A DNA stretch of 64,000 nt from Mycobacterium sp. DL440 (GCF_011745145.1 NZ_CP050191.1:2743054-2807053); one strand, 5' to 3'; shown: positions 9,022-18,838, counted from the first letter of the stretch. A program made the numbers and translations. Notes: generated from the sequence alone by a model not told the origin.

Positions 9022-10881
9022 ATGGTGATCACGGCGAGACAGGCACCAGCGTTCGTCGCCGCTGTCTGGTCCCGGTCGCGATCGATGACGGCCACCCTCG
9101 CGACCCGGATCGCCCAGTACATCGATCAGTCGGTGGGCTGGGCCCGGCTTCCCAAGGCGGTCGGACTGGCCGTCCTGGTCGGACTGCGCCATCAGCTGCA
9201 GACGTCGAATCTGTATGCCGCCGAAACTGCCCCGGCCCCGCCGGGCGCTCCCGCCGGTGTCGGCAACTATCTGGGCGCCCGCACCCGCGACGGTTCCTAC
9301 AACGACCTCAGTGACCCCGGGATGGGTGCGGTGGGTTGCCGGTTCGGCCGCAACGTTCCGCCCGAACACTCCTATCCGGAATCCGCCCAGCGATTGCTCG
9401 ACCCCAACCCACGGCTGATCAGCCGCACCCTGCTGACCCGCGACAGTTTCCAGCCCGCGACCACGCTGAACCTGCTGGCCGCAGCGTGGATTCAGTTCGA
9501 GGTGCACGACTGGTTCGCCCACGGCTCGGTCGCCACCCAACCCTGGGTGGTGCCGCTGCGCGACGACGATCCATGGCCGCAGCGGCCGATGCACGTCGAG
9601 CGCACACCCCCCGACCCTCATCCCGGCCCGGCCGGCCCGCCCACCTTCGTCACCCAAGAGTCGCACTGGTGGGACGCCTCCCAGATCTACGGGACCACAC
9701 CGGCATTCGCCAGCGCTCTGCGCGCACCCGACGGCGGCAAGCTGCGCATCGACAAGTCCGGTCTACCGCCACCTGAGGTCGAGGCCACCGCCGACCTCAC
9801 CGGCACCGCGGGGAACTTCTGGGTGGGCCTGGCCCTGCTGCACTCGCTGTTCATGCGCGAGCACAACACCATCTGCGACCACCTGGCGCAGAAGTACCCG
9901 TACCTCACCGGCCAACAGCTCTACGACAAGGCGCGGCTGGTCAATTCCGCATTGATGGCCAAGATCCACACGGTGGACTGGACGCCTGCCATCATCGCGC
10001 ACCCGACGACGGTGACGGCCATGCGCGTCAACTGGTTCGGTCTGCTGGGCGAGAAGCTGGGCCCCCAGTTCCGGCGAAGCTTCGGACGCGTCAGCAGCAG
10101 CGCCCTGCTGCACGGCATCCCCGGCTCGCCCACCACCCATCACGGCGTGCCGTATTCGTTGACCGAGGAATTCGTCGCGGTGTACCGGATGCACCCGTTG
10201 ATCCCCGACGAGTTCACGTTCCGCTCACTGGCCGACGACCGCGTCACCGCGCAGCACGAGCTACCCGAACTGTCGGTGCTCAATGTGCGTGCCCGGCTGA
10301 ACGAAAGCCCGATGGCCGACCTGTTCTACTCCTTCGGCCGCGCCCATCCCGGGGCGCTGTCGCTGCACAACTTCCCGAGACACCTGCAGCACATGCATCG
10401 CGTCGACGGCACCCTGATCGACCTGGCCACGATCGACCTGATCCGGTGCCGGGAACGAGGTGTCCCGCGCTACAACGAGTTCCGGAAGCTGTTCCGGCTC
10501 AAGCCGGTGCGGACGTTCGAGGAGCTGACCGGTGACTCCGCGCTGGCGGCCGAGCTGCGCGAGATCTACGACGACGTGGACCTGGTCGACCTGATGATCG
10601 GCCTGTACGCCGAGCCCAAACCACCCGGATTCGGCTTCAGCGACACCGCATTCCGGGTCTTCATCCTGATGGCCACCCGCCGGCTGGAAAGCGATCGCTT
10701 CTTCACCACCGACTTTCGCGAGGAAACGTACACCGTCGCCGGCATGAAGTGGGTTCGGGACAACGACATGCGCTCGGTGTTGTTGCGCCACTTCCCCGAA
10801 CTGACGCCCGCTCTGTCCGGTGTGGCCAACCCGTTCGCCCCGTGGAACCCTGTCTCCCCCACCCGAAAGGCATCCGCATGA
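9022..10881 (+). CDS. Cyclooxygenase-like haem dioxygenase (animal haem peroxidase family)
   Basis: A 619-residue member of the peroxidase-cyclooxygenase superfamily. The distal haem pocket is Q-x3-H in 'WIQFEVHDWF' (Gln158, His162), spaced as Gln203/His207 of PGHS. The proximal motif is 'VYRMHPLIPDEF', with Tyr388 three residues before the haem ligand His391. That matches the Tyr385-x-x-His388 catalytic tyrosine arrangement of PGHS and linoleate dioxygenases. 'LLHSLFMREHN' is the conserved Arg-Glu-His-Asn helix. A fatty-acid dioxygenase making hydroperoxides is inferred. The ATG at 9022 follows GGAGGG by 9 nt; an upstream ATG at 8962 lacks this. Its stop overlaps the catalase-related gene start by 4 nt. 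No signal peptide is seen. Confidence 0.87.
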   Translation: MVITARQAPAFVAAVWSRSRSMTATLATRIAQYIDQSVGWARLPKAVGLAVLVGLRHQLQTSNLYAAETAPAPPGAPAGVGNYLGARTRDGSYNDLSDPGMGAVGCRFGRNVPPEHSYPESAQRLLDPNPRLISRTLLTRDSFQPATTLNLLAAAWIQFEVHDWFAHGSVATQPWVVPLRDDDPWPQRPMHVERTPPDPHPGPAGPPTFVTQESHWWDASQIYGTTPAFASALRAPDGGKLRIDKSGLPPPEVEATADLTGTAGNFWVGLALLHSLFMREHNTICDHLAQKYPYLTGQQLYDKARLVNSALMAKIHTVDWTPAIIAHPTTVTAMRVNWFGLLGEKLGPQFRRSFGRVSSSALLHGIPGSPTTHHGVPYSLTEEFVAVYRMHPLIPDEFTFRSLADDRVTAQHELPELSVLNVRARLNESPMADLFYSFGRAHPGALSLHNFPRHLQHMHRVDGTLIDLATIDLIRCRERGVPRYNEFRKLFRLKPVRTFEELTGDSALAAELREIYDDVDLVDLMIGLYAEPKPPGFGFSDTAFRVFILMATRRLESDRFFTTDFREETYTVAGMKWVRDNDMRSVLLRHFPELTPALSGVANPFAPWNPVSPTRKASA

Positions 10882-12020
10882 CCTCATCGACGTCCCCAGC
10901 CATGACCGCCGCCGACGTACGTCGCATCGCCGAAAGCCTCGACCCGGTTCCCTACCGCGAGGGTCTCGAGCATCCCAAGGCGGGCGAGGCCGAGGACATC
11001 GAAAAGATCATCAAGTCTCTGCACAAGAACAACGAAAGGGCCTACAAGAAGTTCAAGCACGGGCTGCGTGACGCACACGCCAAGAGCCACGCCATCCTGC
11101 GCGGCGAACTCATCGTCAACCCGGATCTGCCGGAGGTGCTCGCCCAGGGGATTTTCGCCGAAACACGCAGCTACCCGGTGATCGCCCGTATCTCAACCAC
11201 CTCGGGGGTACTGCGCAGCGACCGGAACCGCGGCGTGCGCGGACTCGGCATCAAGGCCATCGGCGTGCACGGCGACCGCGCCATGAAGGACCCGAAGGAT
11301 GAACCGAATGTCACGCAGGACTTCGTGCTCGTCACCCACGAGGAATTCCTGTTCGCCGACGCCCACGCGTACCGCAAGCTGGGGATGCTGAGCGCGACTC
11401 TGCTGGCCCGGTTGTCCGACGGCGCGCTGTGGGCAGTCAGCGAACTGCTCGGCGCGCTCAAGAAGATCGGCCTGCCGATACCGGAGAATCTGGCCGTGTT
11501 CGCCGCGCCCAACCGTCCCATCCTGGGCGAGACGTTCTACTCCTCCGCACCGATCCGGTACGGCAACTACGTGGCGCGCTTCAAATACGAACCGACCTCA
11601 CCGGAGGCCAAAGCGCTTGCCGATCAGACCCTCCCGCGCAATCCTGGGCAGGACGAGCATCGCGATCTCATCATGGCGTTCTTCGAAAAGCACTCCGCGG
11701 AGTACACATTCAGCGTGCAACTGTGTCTCGACGAGGAGAAGATGCCGATCGAGGACGCCACGAAGCCCTGGAAATCGTCCCCATATCTGCCGGTGGCCAA
11801 GGTGGTGTTCGGAGAGCAGAACCCGTACAGCGCATTGCGCCGCGCATATGGCGACGACGTGCTGTCCTTCAACTCATGGCGCGGCCTGGAGGCACACCGG
11901 CCACTGGGATCGATCAACCGGCTGAAGCTCAAGGTGTACGAGGCATCGAGCGACTTCCGCCACAAGATGAATCACATCGACCGGCACGAGCCTTCCGACA
12001 TCGCCGAGCTTCCGGACTGA
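10878..12020 (+). CDS. Catalase-related haem protein, likely hydroperoxide-processing
   Basis: A 380-residue protein of the small catalase-related family that includes SrpA-type proteins, coral allene oxide synthase and a cyanobacterial hydroperoxide lyase. Family marks are 'ARIST' followed by 'DRNRGVRGLGIK', 'NVTQDFVLVTH', 'APIRYGNYVARF', 'MPIEDATKPW' and 'HRPLGSINRLKLKVYEAS'. The likely proximal Tyr ligand lies in the last of these. The residue four before that Tyr is Lys, where catalases have Arg. It is much shorter than monofunctional catalases and lacks their C-terminal domain. Translation is coupled to the dioxygenase by an ATGA overlap, so it probably converts the dioxygenase's fatty-acid hydroperoxide. 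A plain peroxide-scavenging role is possible. Confidence 0.85.
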   Translation: MTSSTSPAMTAADVRRIAESLDPVPYREGLEHPKAGEAEDIEKIIKSLHKNNERAYKKFKHGLRDAHAKSHAILRGELIVNPDLPEVLAQGIFAETRSYPVIARISTTSGVLRSDRNRGVRGLGIKAIGVHGDRAMKDPKDEPNVTQDFVLVTHEEFLFADAHAYRKLGMLSATLLARLSDGALWAVSELLGALKKIGLPIPENLAVFAAPNRPILGETFYSSAPIRYGNYVARFKYEPTSPEAKALADQTLPRNPGQDEHRDLIMAFFEKHSAEYTFSVQLCLDEEKMPIEDATKPWKSSPYLPVAKVVFGEQNPYSALRRAYGDDVLSFNSWRGLEAHRPLGSINRLKLKVYEASSDFRHKMNHIDRHEPSDIAELPD

Positions 12021-12044
12021 CCCAGCGAACGGGAAATACTTGCC

Positions 12045-14741
12045 ATGGGAAGAACATTCGCCGCCACCACTGACAACCACCGCCCGGTCGACCCCCTGTT
12101 CGGCAGCGATCCGGGCCCGGTACCCCTAGACTCAGGATTCATGCCTGGTCAGTGGCAGCTTTTGGACCGGCCCGCCGAGCACGAGGCCATTAGGGCCGCC
12201 CTCAGCGGGACCGACAGCTGCGGAGTCGTCCTAGTCGGAGCCGCCGGAGTCGGCAAGACCACACTGGCGCGCACGGTCACCGCATCGCTGAGCCAGAAGG
12301 TGCACTGGACCGCGTGCACCGAGTCTTCTCGCAGCATCCCGCTCGGCGCATTCGCCCACTGGGTGTCGTCGTCGGGATCACGTGACCCCATCGCCCTCAT
12401 CGGATCGGCACACGAATCGCTTGTCGCCGACGGCGACACCATCGTCGGAATCGACGATGCACATCTACTGGACCAGTTGTCGGCGACGCTGTTGCACCAG
12501 ATCGCCGTGGAGCGCTCGGGCCACGTGGTAGCCACCGTGCGCAGTGGTGAGCCGGTTCCCGATGCCGTCACCTCGCTGTGGAAGGACGGCTACCTCCAGC
12601 GCTTCGAACTCAGCCCGTTCACCAAACAGCAGAGCATCGCACTCATCGAAACCGTCCTGGGCGGAACGCTGGAGGGGCTCAGCGCCGACGTGATGTGGGA
12701 GACCTCGGGCGGCAACCCACTGTTCCTGCGCAACATGGTCGAGGGCGCGGTCGACGCCGGCACGCTGGCCAAGGTCAACGGGGTGTGGCAGTTCCGCGGC
12801 CCCACCGTCATTCCCTCCGGGCTCGTCGAACTGCTCGACGAACGTCTGGCACATGCCGGCGAGGATGTCCTGCACGCACTGAAGCTGCTGTCGCTGTGCG
12901 AGCCACTGGACATCGATGCGCTGGCAGAACTGGCCGGCGAGGACGCGGTGGACGCGGCCGAGATGCGCGGTCTGATCCGGATCGTCGCCGACGACGGCCA
13001 GATCAACGTCCGCTTCAGCCACCCACTGTTCGGCGAGGCGGTGCGCCGCCGGGTGGGCACCGCATCGGCCCGCAAGCTGCGGGGCCGCATCGCCAAGATC
13101 CTGCACGAGCGCAACCTCGATTCCCCTGCCAGCCGAATCAAGTTGGCCGAGTTGGCCATCGAGAGCGACCAGGGCACCGACATCGAACTGCTGATCACCG
13201 CCGCCAAGGACGCGGTGTTCCTGTCCAATCTCCCACTCGGGGAGAAACTGGCCCGCGCAGCCTTCGATCACGGCGGCGGACTCGGCGCGGCCGCGCTGCT
13301 GTCCCGTGCGTTGTTGTGGCAGGGCCATCCGGCACAGGCCGACAACATCCTCGAGCAGTTCTCCCCCGCCGATCTCAACGAGATGGAACTGGTGCAGTGG
13401 GGCATTCCGCGGTTGTCCAACCTGTTCTGGTCCATGGCCGATGTGGCGCGGGCCGATCAGGTGCTCGCCCTCCTACAGGAACGGGTCACCCACCCGACCC
13501 TGCGGCTGATCGTCGACGCGACCGGTGCCGGCATGGCCGTGCACCAGAACAAGATTCCCGAAGGGCTCGCAATCGCCGAACGGGTGCTGGCGAACCCCGA
13601 GGCCCCGCGGCAGGCAGTGGATTTCGCGGCATTCGCCGCCGGGCTGTCGATGCCACTGGTGGGGCGGGGCAACGATTTCCTGCCGATCGCGTCGCGGTGC
13701 CGCGCTCAGCGCAAGACCACCGACGGCATGGTCCGGATCATGGTTTTCTACGGCGAGGTGCTGGCCCTGGCCTACACCGGTCAATTCGAACTGGCTCAGC
13801 AGCGGGCCACCGACTACGCCGAGTTCTCCTCGTCCGGCCAGTTCGCCGGGTGGGCCATCGCCAAGATCATGGACGGCGTGGCCGCCACCCACAGCGGCCG
13901 GTTCCGCGATGCCATCCTGGCGATCGAACAGGCCCTCGCCGCGCTGAACGCCGAAAGCTCCCTGCCCTGGCAACTCCCCGGCCGGCTGCTGCTGGCCCGC
14001 GCCTACGCCGGGGTGGGAAGCCCCGCCGAAGCCGAGCGAGTGCTGGAGGATGCCAAGGAGCACTCGGGCGAATTCATGGCGCTGCACGAGCCCCTCCGGA
14101 TGCTCGCCAAGGCCTGGCTGGCCGCCGCCAAGGGCGGGCACCGCTCGGCGATCGACCTGGCCCGGGCGGCCGCAGATGCGGCACATTCCTCCGGCCAGTA
14201 CGCGGTCGAGGCCGAGGCGCTGCACAGCGCGGCACGCTTCGGCGACCGCAGTGTGACCCGTCGCCTACAGGACCTGGTCGACCGGGCGGACGGTCCGCTG
14301 CCCGCCCTGTACGCACGGCACGCCGCCGCGGTGGCCGCCGCCGACCCGAACGAACTGGACAAGGTGGCCGGCACATTCGAGGAGGCCGGCCTGCTGCTGT
14401 CGGCGGCGGACTCCGCCGCCCAGGCAGTGCCCCTGCACGACAAGGCCGGACACCGCCGAAACAGTACCGAATCCGCCGCGCACGCACTGCAATTGGCGTC
14501 CAAGTGCGGCGGTGCCGCCACCCCGGCGATTCGATCGGCCGCCCGCCCCCTGCCGGTGACGGGACGGGAACGCGAAGTGGCCGGTCTGGTCGCGCAGGGA
14601 TTGCCGAACCGCGACATCGCCGAACGACTGACCGTCTCGGTCCGCACCGTGGAGGGCCATATCTACCGGGCTTGCATCAAGCTCGGGGTGGCCGACCGCG
14701 ATGAGCTCGCCAAAATCGTCTGGAGCGACCTGGCTCAGTAA
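12045..14741 (+). CDS. Large ATP-binding LuxR-family transcriptional regulator (LAL/MalT type)
   Basis: 898 residues. An AAA/STAND-type ATPase at the N-terminus has Walker A 'GAAGVGKTT' near residues 65-73 and Walker B-like 'IVGIDDAHLLD'. A long helical TPR-like middle is rich in alanine. The C-terminal LuxR helix-turn-helix spans roughly 835-895 ('LTVSVRTVEGHIYRA'). It lies 24 nt after the catalase-related gene in the same direction, so it probably regulates or responds to the dioxygenase module. An ATG at 12141 (MPGQWQLLDR) is an alternative start that fits the domain boundary better. Its end overlaps the nitrate reductase stop tail to tail by 7 nt. The ligand is unknown. Confidence 0.9.
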   Translation: MGRTFAATTDNHRPVDPLFGSDPGPVPLDSGFMPGQWQLLDRPAEHEAIRAALSGTDSCGVVLVGAAGVGKTTLARTVTASLSQKVHWTACTESSRSIPLGAFAHWVSSSGSRDPIALIGSAHESLVADGDTIVGIDDAHLLDQLSATLLHQIAVERSGHVVATVRSGEPVPDAVTSLWKDGYLQRFELSPFTKQQSIALIETVLGGTLEGLSADVMWETSGGNPLFLRNMVEGAVDAGTLAKVNGVWQFRGPTVIPSGLVELLDERLAHAGEDVLHALKLLSLCEPLDIDALAELAGEDAVDAAEMRGLIRIVADDGQINVRFSHPLFGEAVRRRVGTASARKLRGRIAKILHERNLDSPASRIKLAELAIESDQGTDIELLITAAKDAVFLSNLPLGEKLARAAFDHGGGLGAAALLSRALLWQGHPAQADNILEQFSPADLNEMELVQWGIPRLSNLFWSMADVARADQVLALLQERVTHPTLRLIVDATGAGMAVHQNKIPEGLAIAERVLANPEAPRQAVDFAAFAAGLSMPLVGRGNDFLPIASRCRAQRKTTDGMVRIMVFYGEVLALAYTGQFELAQQRATDYAEFSSSGQFAGWAIAKIMDGVAATHSGRFRDAILAIEQALAALNAESSLPWQLPGRLLLARAYAGVGSPAEAERVLEDAKEHSGEFMALHEPLRMLAKAWLAAAKGGHRSAIDLARAAADAAHSSGQYAVEAEALHSAARFGDRSVTRRLQDLVDRADGPLPALYARHAAAVAAADPNELDKVAGTFEEAGLLLSAADSAAQAVPLHDKAGHRRNSTESAAHALQLASKCGGAATPAIRSAARPLPVTGREREVAGLVAQGLPNRDIAERLTVSVRTVEGHIYRACIKLGVADRDELAKIVWSDLAQ

Positions 14742-17700
14742 ACGTCGCGCACGTACCGCTTCTGGGCGACCAGTTCCCGCTTGTAGTCCCGCGCGGCGTC
14801 TTCGGACATCCCGCCGTGGGTGCGCAGGATCGTGGTCAGCGTGGCGTCCACATCCTTGGCCATTCGGGCGGCATCACCGCAGACGTAGAAGTGGGCGCCG
14901 TCGTCGAGCCAGCGCCATACGTCGGCCCCACGGTCCAGCATCCTGTGCTGCACATACACCCGGTCGGCCTGATCGCGGGAGAATGCCAGGTCCAGCCGGC
15001 TTAAGAACCCATCAGCAGCCATCTCCTCGAACTCGTTGCGATAGTAGAAGTTCTCGCTGCGGTGCTGGTCACCGAAGAACAGCCAGTTGCGGCCATCGTG
15101 TCCCAGGGCGCGGCGCTCCTGCAGGAATCCTCGGAACGGCGCCACCCCGGTACCCGGGCCGACCATGATCATCGGCGTGCCTGCATCTTCCGGCGGACGG
15201 AAATGCGGTGATCGCTGCAGGAACACGGGTGCGGCCGCAGCGCCGTCGGCCATGAACGTGGAACACACCCCACCGCGCGCCATGCCACCAGGCCCGCGGT
15301 AGCGCACCACCGACACCGTCAGCTGAATCTCGTGCGGACTGATCAGCGGGCTCGACGAGATCGAGTAGCTGCGCGGGGTCAACCGAACCAGAACGTCCTG
15401 CCATTCTTCGGGTTCGGCGCGGACCGCAAATTCGGTTACGACGTCGAGGCCGTGGCGGTTGCGCAACCAATTGCTGCGCCGCTCACCGGGATTGCGCAGA
15501 ATCTTGGCCGCAGAGCGGTCCGTGCAGGAGTCAGCGACGAACCGCAGCAGATCCGGGGTCACCCGGCAGATGTCGTACGACGAGATGAGCGCGTCGCGCA
15601 ACGACTGCTCGACACCGTCGACCTCGATCACCGAGTCCGGATTGAGCGCGGTGGCAGCCAGCCAGGAGTCCACCACGGCCGGGTTGTTGCCGGCATAGAC
15701 GCCCAGCGAGTCACCGACCGAATAACTCACGTCGTACTCGGAGATGTCGAAGCCGAACTGACGCACCTCCTTGGCCGCAGTCGGCGTCGTCAGTAGCTCG
15801 TTGCGCGCCAGCGCAGCCAGAATCGGCTTGGCCCTGGTGAATTCGTCCGGCTCGGTGGGGATGACGGTGCGGATACCGCGGCCGACGACCGCTGGGACGG
15901 GCGGCGCACCGGTGAGGGCCGTGGTGACCGCATCGGCCCAGCGTCGCATCGGTTCGTCGTCGTAGGCCTCGCAGTCGGTGCGGTCGAGCAGCTTGGTGGC
16001 ACCCAGATCGGCCAGCCGCTGATCCAGCGATTTGGCGTGCCCGCAGAAGTTGTCGTAGGACTTGTCCCCGATACCGAGCACCGCGTAGCGAAGCCCGTGC
16101 AACTGCGGGGCGTCCGGAGACTGCAGCCGACTCCAGAAATCGGCTCCGTTGTCCGGTGGCCCGCCGTCGCCGAACGTACTGGTGACGACCAGGATATCGC
16201 GCGCACTGGCCAGGTCGACGAGCGCGAGTTCGTCCATGTTGACCAACGCCGCCCCGTCGATACGGCCGGCCAGCCCGGCCGCGAACTCCTCGGCTGTCCC
16301 GGTCTGTGAGGCCCACAACACCAGCGGCCCTCCTGGCACCGAAAGCTCGCTCGGCGCACGGTCGCCGGCCCGCGAGTAGCGTCCCGCCAGTACCCCGTCC
16401 ACCCACAACCGTACCTTGTTACTGATCGGCGCCACGTCCGGAAGTACCGGCACTCCCGCGGGATCTTCCGGAAGGCCGGTGAAAAATCCGGACAGATAGA
16501 TCTTTTCGTCCTGGCTCAGGGCCGGCTTGTGCGCAGCACTCAATCCCATTTCCCCGGCCAGCGGATGCAGCGCCGGCGTGCCGTCCACCGTCCGGACCGG
16601 GCGCAGGCTGACCGCGCACACCTTGAACTCGGGCTGCAACGAGTCCGGGTCGACGGCGTCGTTGGTCACGGCGTTGACGGTGAGGTACTCGCCGTGTTCG
16701 TCGTTCCAGTGAAACGGCGCAAAGCAGTTGCCGGGCCGCACCCGGTCCGACAGCACCGCGGGGAGCACCGCGCGCCCCCGCCGGGACGTCAACTCGACCG
16801 GTTGCCCCTCCACGATGTCGAGTTCCAGTGCGTCCAGCGGGTGGATTTCGACGAACGGCGCGGGGTTGAGCTTGTTGAGCTTGTCCACCTTGCCGGTCTT
16901 GGTCATGGTGTGCCATTGATGCTGCAGCCGACCGGTGTTGAGCACCATCGGATAGTCGTCATCGGGCAGTTCCGCGGCATCCATGTGCGGCCGGGCGTGG
17001 AAGACGGCCCGCCGCGACGGCGTCGCGAAGGCCAGCCGGGGCCGGTGGCCGTCGGCGTCGACGAACAGCTCCTGGCTGATGCCGTCGTTGAGGTAGCGGA
17101 TCGGGTGCCGGTCGTCCTTCCCACCGGGGCCGTCGACCGGTGGAACCGGCCACTGCAGAGGGCTCTGACGCAGCCTCTCGTAGTCGGCGCCGCGCAGGTC
17201 ATATCCGGTCTTCGGGTTGGCGAACTCGCGGATCTCGGCGAAGATCTCTTCCGCCGAGGAGTAGTCGAAGTGTTCGGCGAACCCCAGATGCGCGGCCACC
17301 TGGCAGATCAGCTGCCAGTCCGGCCGGGCCTGCCCCAGCGGGGCGACCGACGGGGACAGCAGGGTCAGGTTTCGTTCCGAATTGACCATGACGCCTTCGG
17401 ATTCCGCCCACAACGCGGCGGGCAGCAGGATGTCCGCGTAGTGATTGGTGGCCGTGGACCGGTAGGCATCCTGGACGACGACCAGCTCGGCGGCCTCCAG
17501 GCCGTTGATGACCGTCTTGCGGTTGGCCACGCTGGCAACGGGATTGGTACAGATGATCCAGCAGGCCTTGATCAGACCTTCCTCCATCTGCTCGAACATG
17601 CCGATGGTGCCGGGACCGACCTCGGAGCGGATGGTGCCGGGCGCAAGCCCCCACCGGGTTTCGACGAACGCCCGGTCATCGGCTGCGAATACCGCCCGCT

Positions 17701-18805
17701 GACCGGGCAGACCCGGCCCCATGTACCCCATCTCACGGCCGCCCATGGCGTTGGGCTGACCGGTCAACGACATCGGGCCACTACCTGGGCGGCAGATGGC
17801 GCCGGTGGCCAGGTGCAGATTACAGATCGCGTTGGTGTTCCAGGTGCCGTGCGTGCTCTGGTTGAGCCCCATGGTCCAGCAACTCATCCACTCCCCTGCC
17901 TCGGCGATCATCGCTGCGGCGGTGCGGATGTCGGCTTCGGGGATTCCGGTGATCTCGGCGACCCGGTCCGGTGGGTAGTCGGTCAGGAACTCCGGCATCG
18001 CCTCCCAGCCCGCGGTGTGCTCGGCGATGAACTGATAATCAATCGCGCCGCTCGCAGCGTCTGCTAGCAGCAGGTGCAGCAGGCCGTTGAGCAACGCCAG
18101 ATCGGTACCCGGCTTGATCTGCAGGAACAGGTCGGCACGTTCGGCGGTCGCGTTCCGCCGCGGGTCCACCACGATCAGCTTGGCACCGGCCTTGAGCCGA
18201 TCGGCCATGCGCAGGAACAGGATCGGATGGCAGTCGGCCATGTTCGCACCGGTGACGAAGAACAGGTCGGCCCGGTCGAAGTCGGTATAGGAACCGGGCG
18301 GGCCATCGGAGCCGAGCGACTGTTTGAACCCGGTCCCCGCACTCGCCATGCACAACCGGGAATTCGATTCGATGTGCACGGTACGCAGGAAGCCCTTGGC
18401 GAGCTTGGTGGCCAGGTACTGCGCCTCCAGCGTCATCTGTCCGGACACATAGAGGGCGACGGCGTCGGGGCCGTGCTCGTCGACGATGGCCCGCAGTCGG
18501 CGCCCGGCCTCGGCCACCGCGTCGTCCACCGGCGTCGGCAGCAGTTCATCCGCACGCGTGGGCCGCAGCAAAGCGGACGTGAGCCGGTCATCGTCGGCGG
18601 CCATCAACTCGGCGTGCATCGCCCCCTTGGTGCACAACCGGCCGAAATTCGTGGGGTGCAGCTTGTCGCCGCTCACCCGGGCGATCACCGTGCGGCCGTC
18701 ATCGACCCTGGTAGTGACCTCGATACCGCAGCCGACACCACAGTACGAACACGCAGTCCGGTGTGTCTTGTCCGGGACCGAACCCGGAGCCGCGCCGTCC
18801 GCCAT
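14735..18805 (-). CDS. nasN: Assimilatory nitrate reductase fused to flavodoxin/FAD reductase
   Basis: A 1356-residue single-chain enzyme. The N-terminal half is a molybdopterin oxidoreductase with a [4Fe-4S] site (Cys19, Cys22, Cys26, Cys58) and bis-MGD domains. It is followed by a flavodoxin-like FMN domain ('LWASQTGTAEEFAAGL') and a CysJ-like FAD/NAD(P)H module ('MVGPGTGVAPFRGFLQERR', 'FYVCGDAARM'), ending in an aromatic Tyr as in that family. It should reduce nitrate to nitrite with NAD(P)H electrons delivered within one protein. The domain order matches the nitrate/sulfite-reductase fusion I recall as NasN in M. smegmatis; the gene symbol is from memory. No nirBD is nearby. Confidence 0.93.
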   Translation of the reverse strand: MADGAAPGSVPDKTHRTACSYCGVGCGIEVTTRVDDGRTVIARVSGDKLHPTNFGRLCTKGAMHAELMAADDDRLTSALLRPTRADELLPTPVDDAVAEAGRRLRAIVDEHGPDAVALYVSGQMTLEAQYLATKLAKGFLRTVHIESNSRLCMASAGTGFKQSLGSDGPPGSYTDFDRADLFFVTGANMADCHPILFLRMADRLKAGAKLIVVDPRRNATAERADLFLQIKPGTDLALLNGLLHLLLADAASGAIDYQFIAEHTAGWEAMPEFLTDYPPDRVAEITGIPEADIRTAAAMIAEAGEWMSCWTMGLNQSTHGTWNTNAICNLHLATGAICRPGSGPMSLTGQPNAMGGREMGYMGPGLPGQRAVFAADDRAFVETRWGLAPGTIRSEVGPGTIGMFEQMEEGLIKACWIICTNPVASVANRKTVINGLEAAELVVVQDAYRSTATNHYADILLPAALWAESEGVMVNSERNLTLLSPSVAPLGQARPDWQLICQVAAHLGFAEHFDYSSAEEIFAEIREFANPKTGYDLRGADYERLRQSPLQWPVPPVDGPGGKDDRHPIRYLNDGISQELFVDADGHRPRLAFATPSRRAVFHARPHMDAAELPDDDYPMVLNTGRLQHQWHTMTKTGKVDKLNKLNPAPFVEIHPLDALELDIVEGQPVELTSRRGRAVLPAVLSDRVRPGNCFAPFHWNDEHGEYLTVNAVTNDAVDPDSLQPEFKVCAVSLRPVRTVDGTPALHPLAGEMGLSAAHKPALSQDEKIYLSGFFTGLPEDPAGVPVLPDVAPISNKVRLWVDGVLAGRYSRAGDRAPSELSVPGGPLVLWASQTGTAEEFAAGLAGRIDGAALVNMDELALVDLASARDILVVTSTFGDGGPPDNGADFWSRLQSPDAPQLHGLRYAVLGIGDKSYDNFCGHAKSLDQRLADLGATKLLDRTDCEAYDDEPMRRWADAVTTALTGAPPVPAVVGRGIRTVIPTEPDEFTRAKPILAALARNELLTTPTAAKEVRQFGFDISEYDVSYSVGDSLGVYAGNNPAVVDSWLAATALNPDSVIEVDGVEQSLRDALISSYDICRVTPDLLRFVADSCTDRSAAKILRNPGERRSNWLRNRHGLDVVTEFAVRAEPEEWQDVLVRLTPRSYSISSSPLISPHEIQLTVSVVRYRGPGGMARGGVCSTFMADGAAAAPVFLQRSPHFRPPEDAGTPMIMVGPGTGVAPFRGFLQERRALGHDGRNWLFFGDQHRSENFYYRNEFEEMAADGFLSRLDLAFSRDQADRVYVQHRMLDRGADVWRWLDDGAHFYVCGDAARMAKDVDATLTTILRTHGGMSEDAARDYKRELVAQKRYVRDVY

Positions 18806-18838
18806 GCCCCCATCGTGCGGTGAGGGTGTTGTCGGATC

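Noticed and set aside
10878..12020. Ordinary monofunctional catalase
   Set aside because: It is too short, lacks the C-terminal catalase domain and resembles the catalase-related family instead.
16529..18067. Plus-strand frame of about 512 codons opposite the nitrate reductase
   Set aside because: No recognisable motif; the minus strand encodes well-conserved molybdopterin domains over the same bases.
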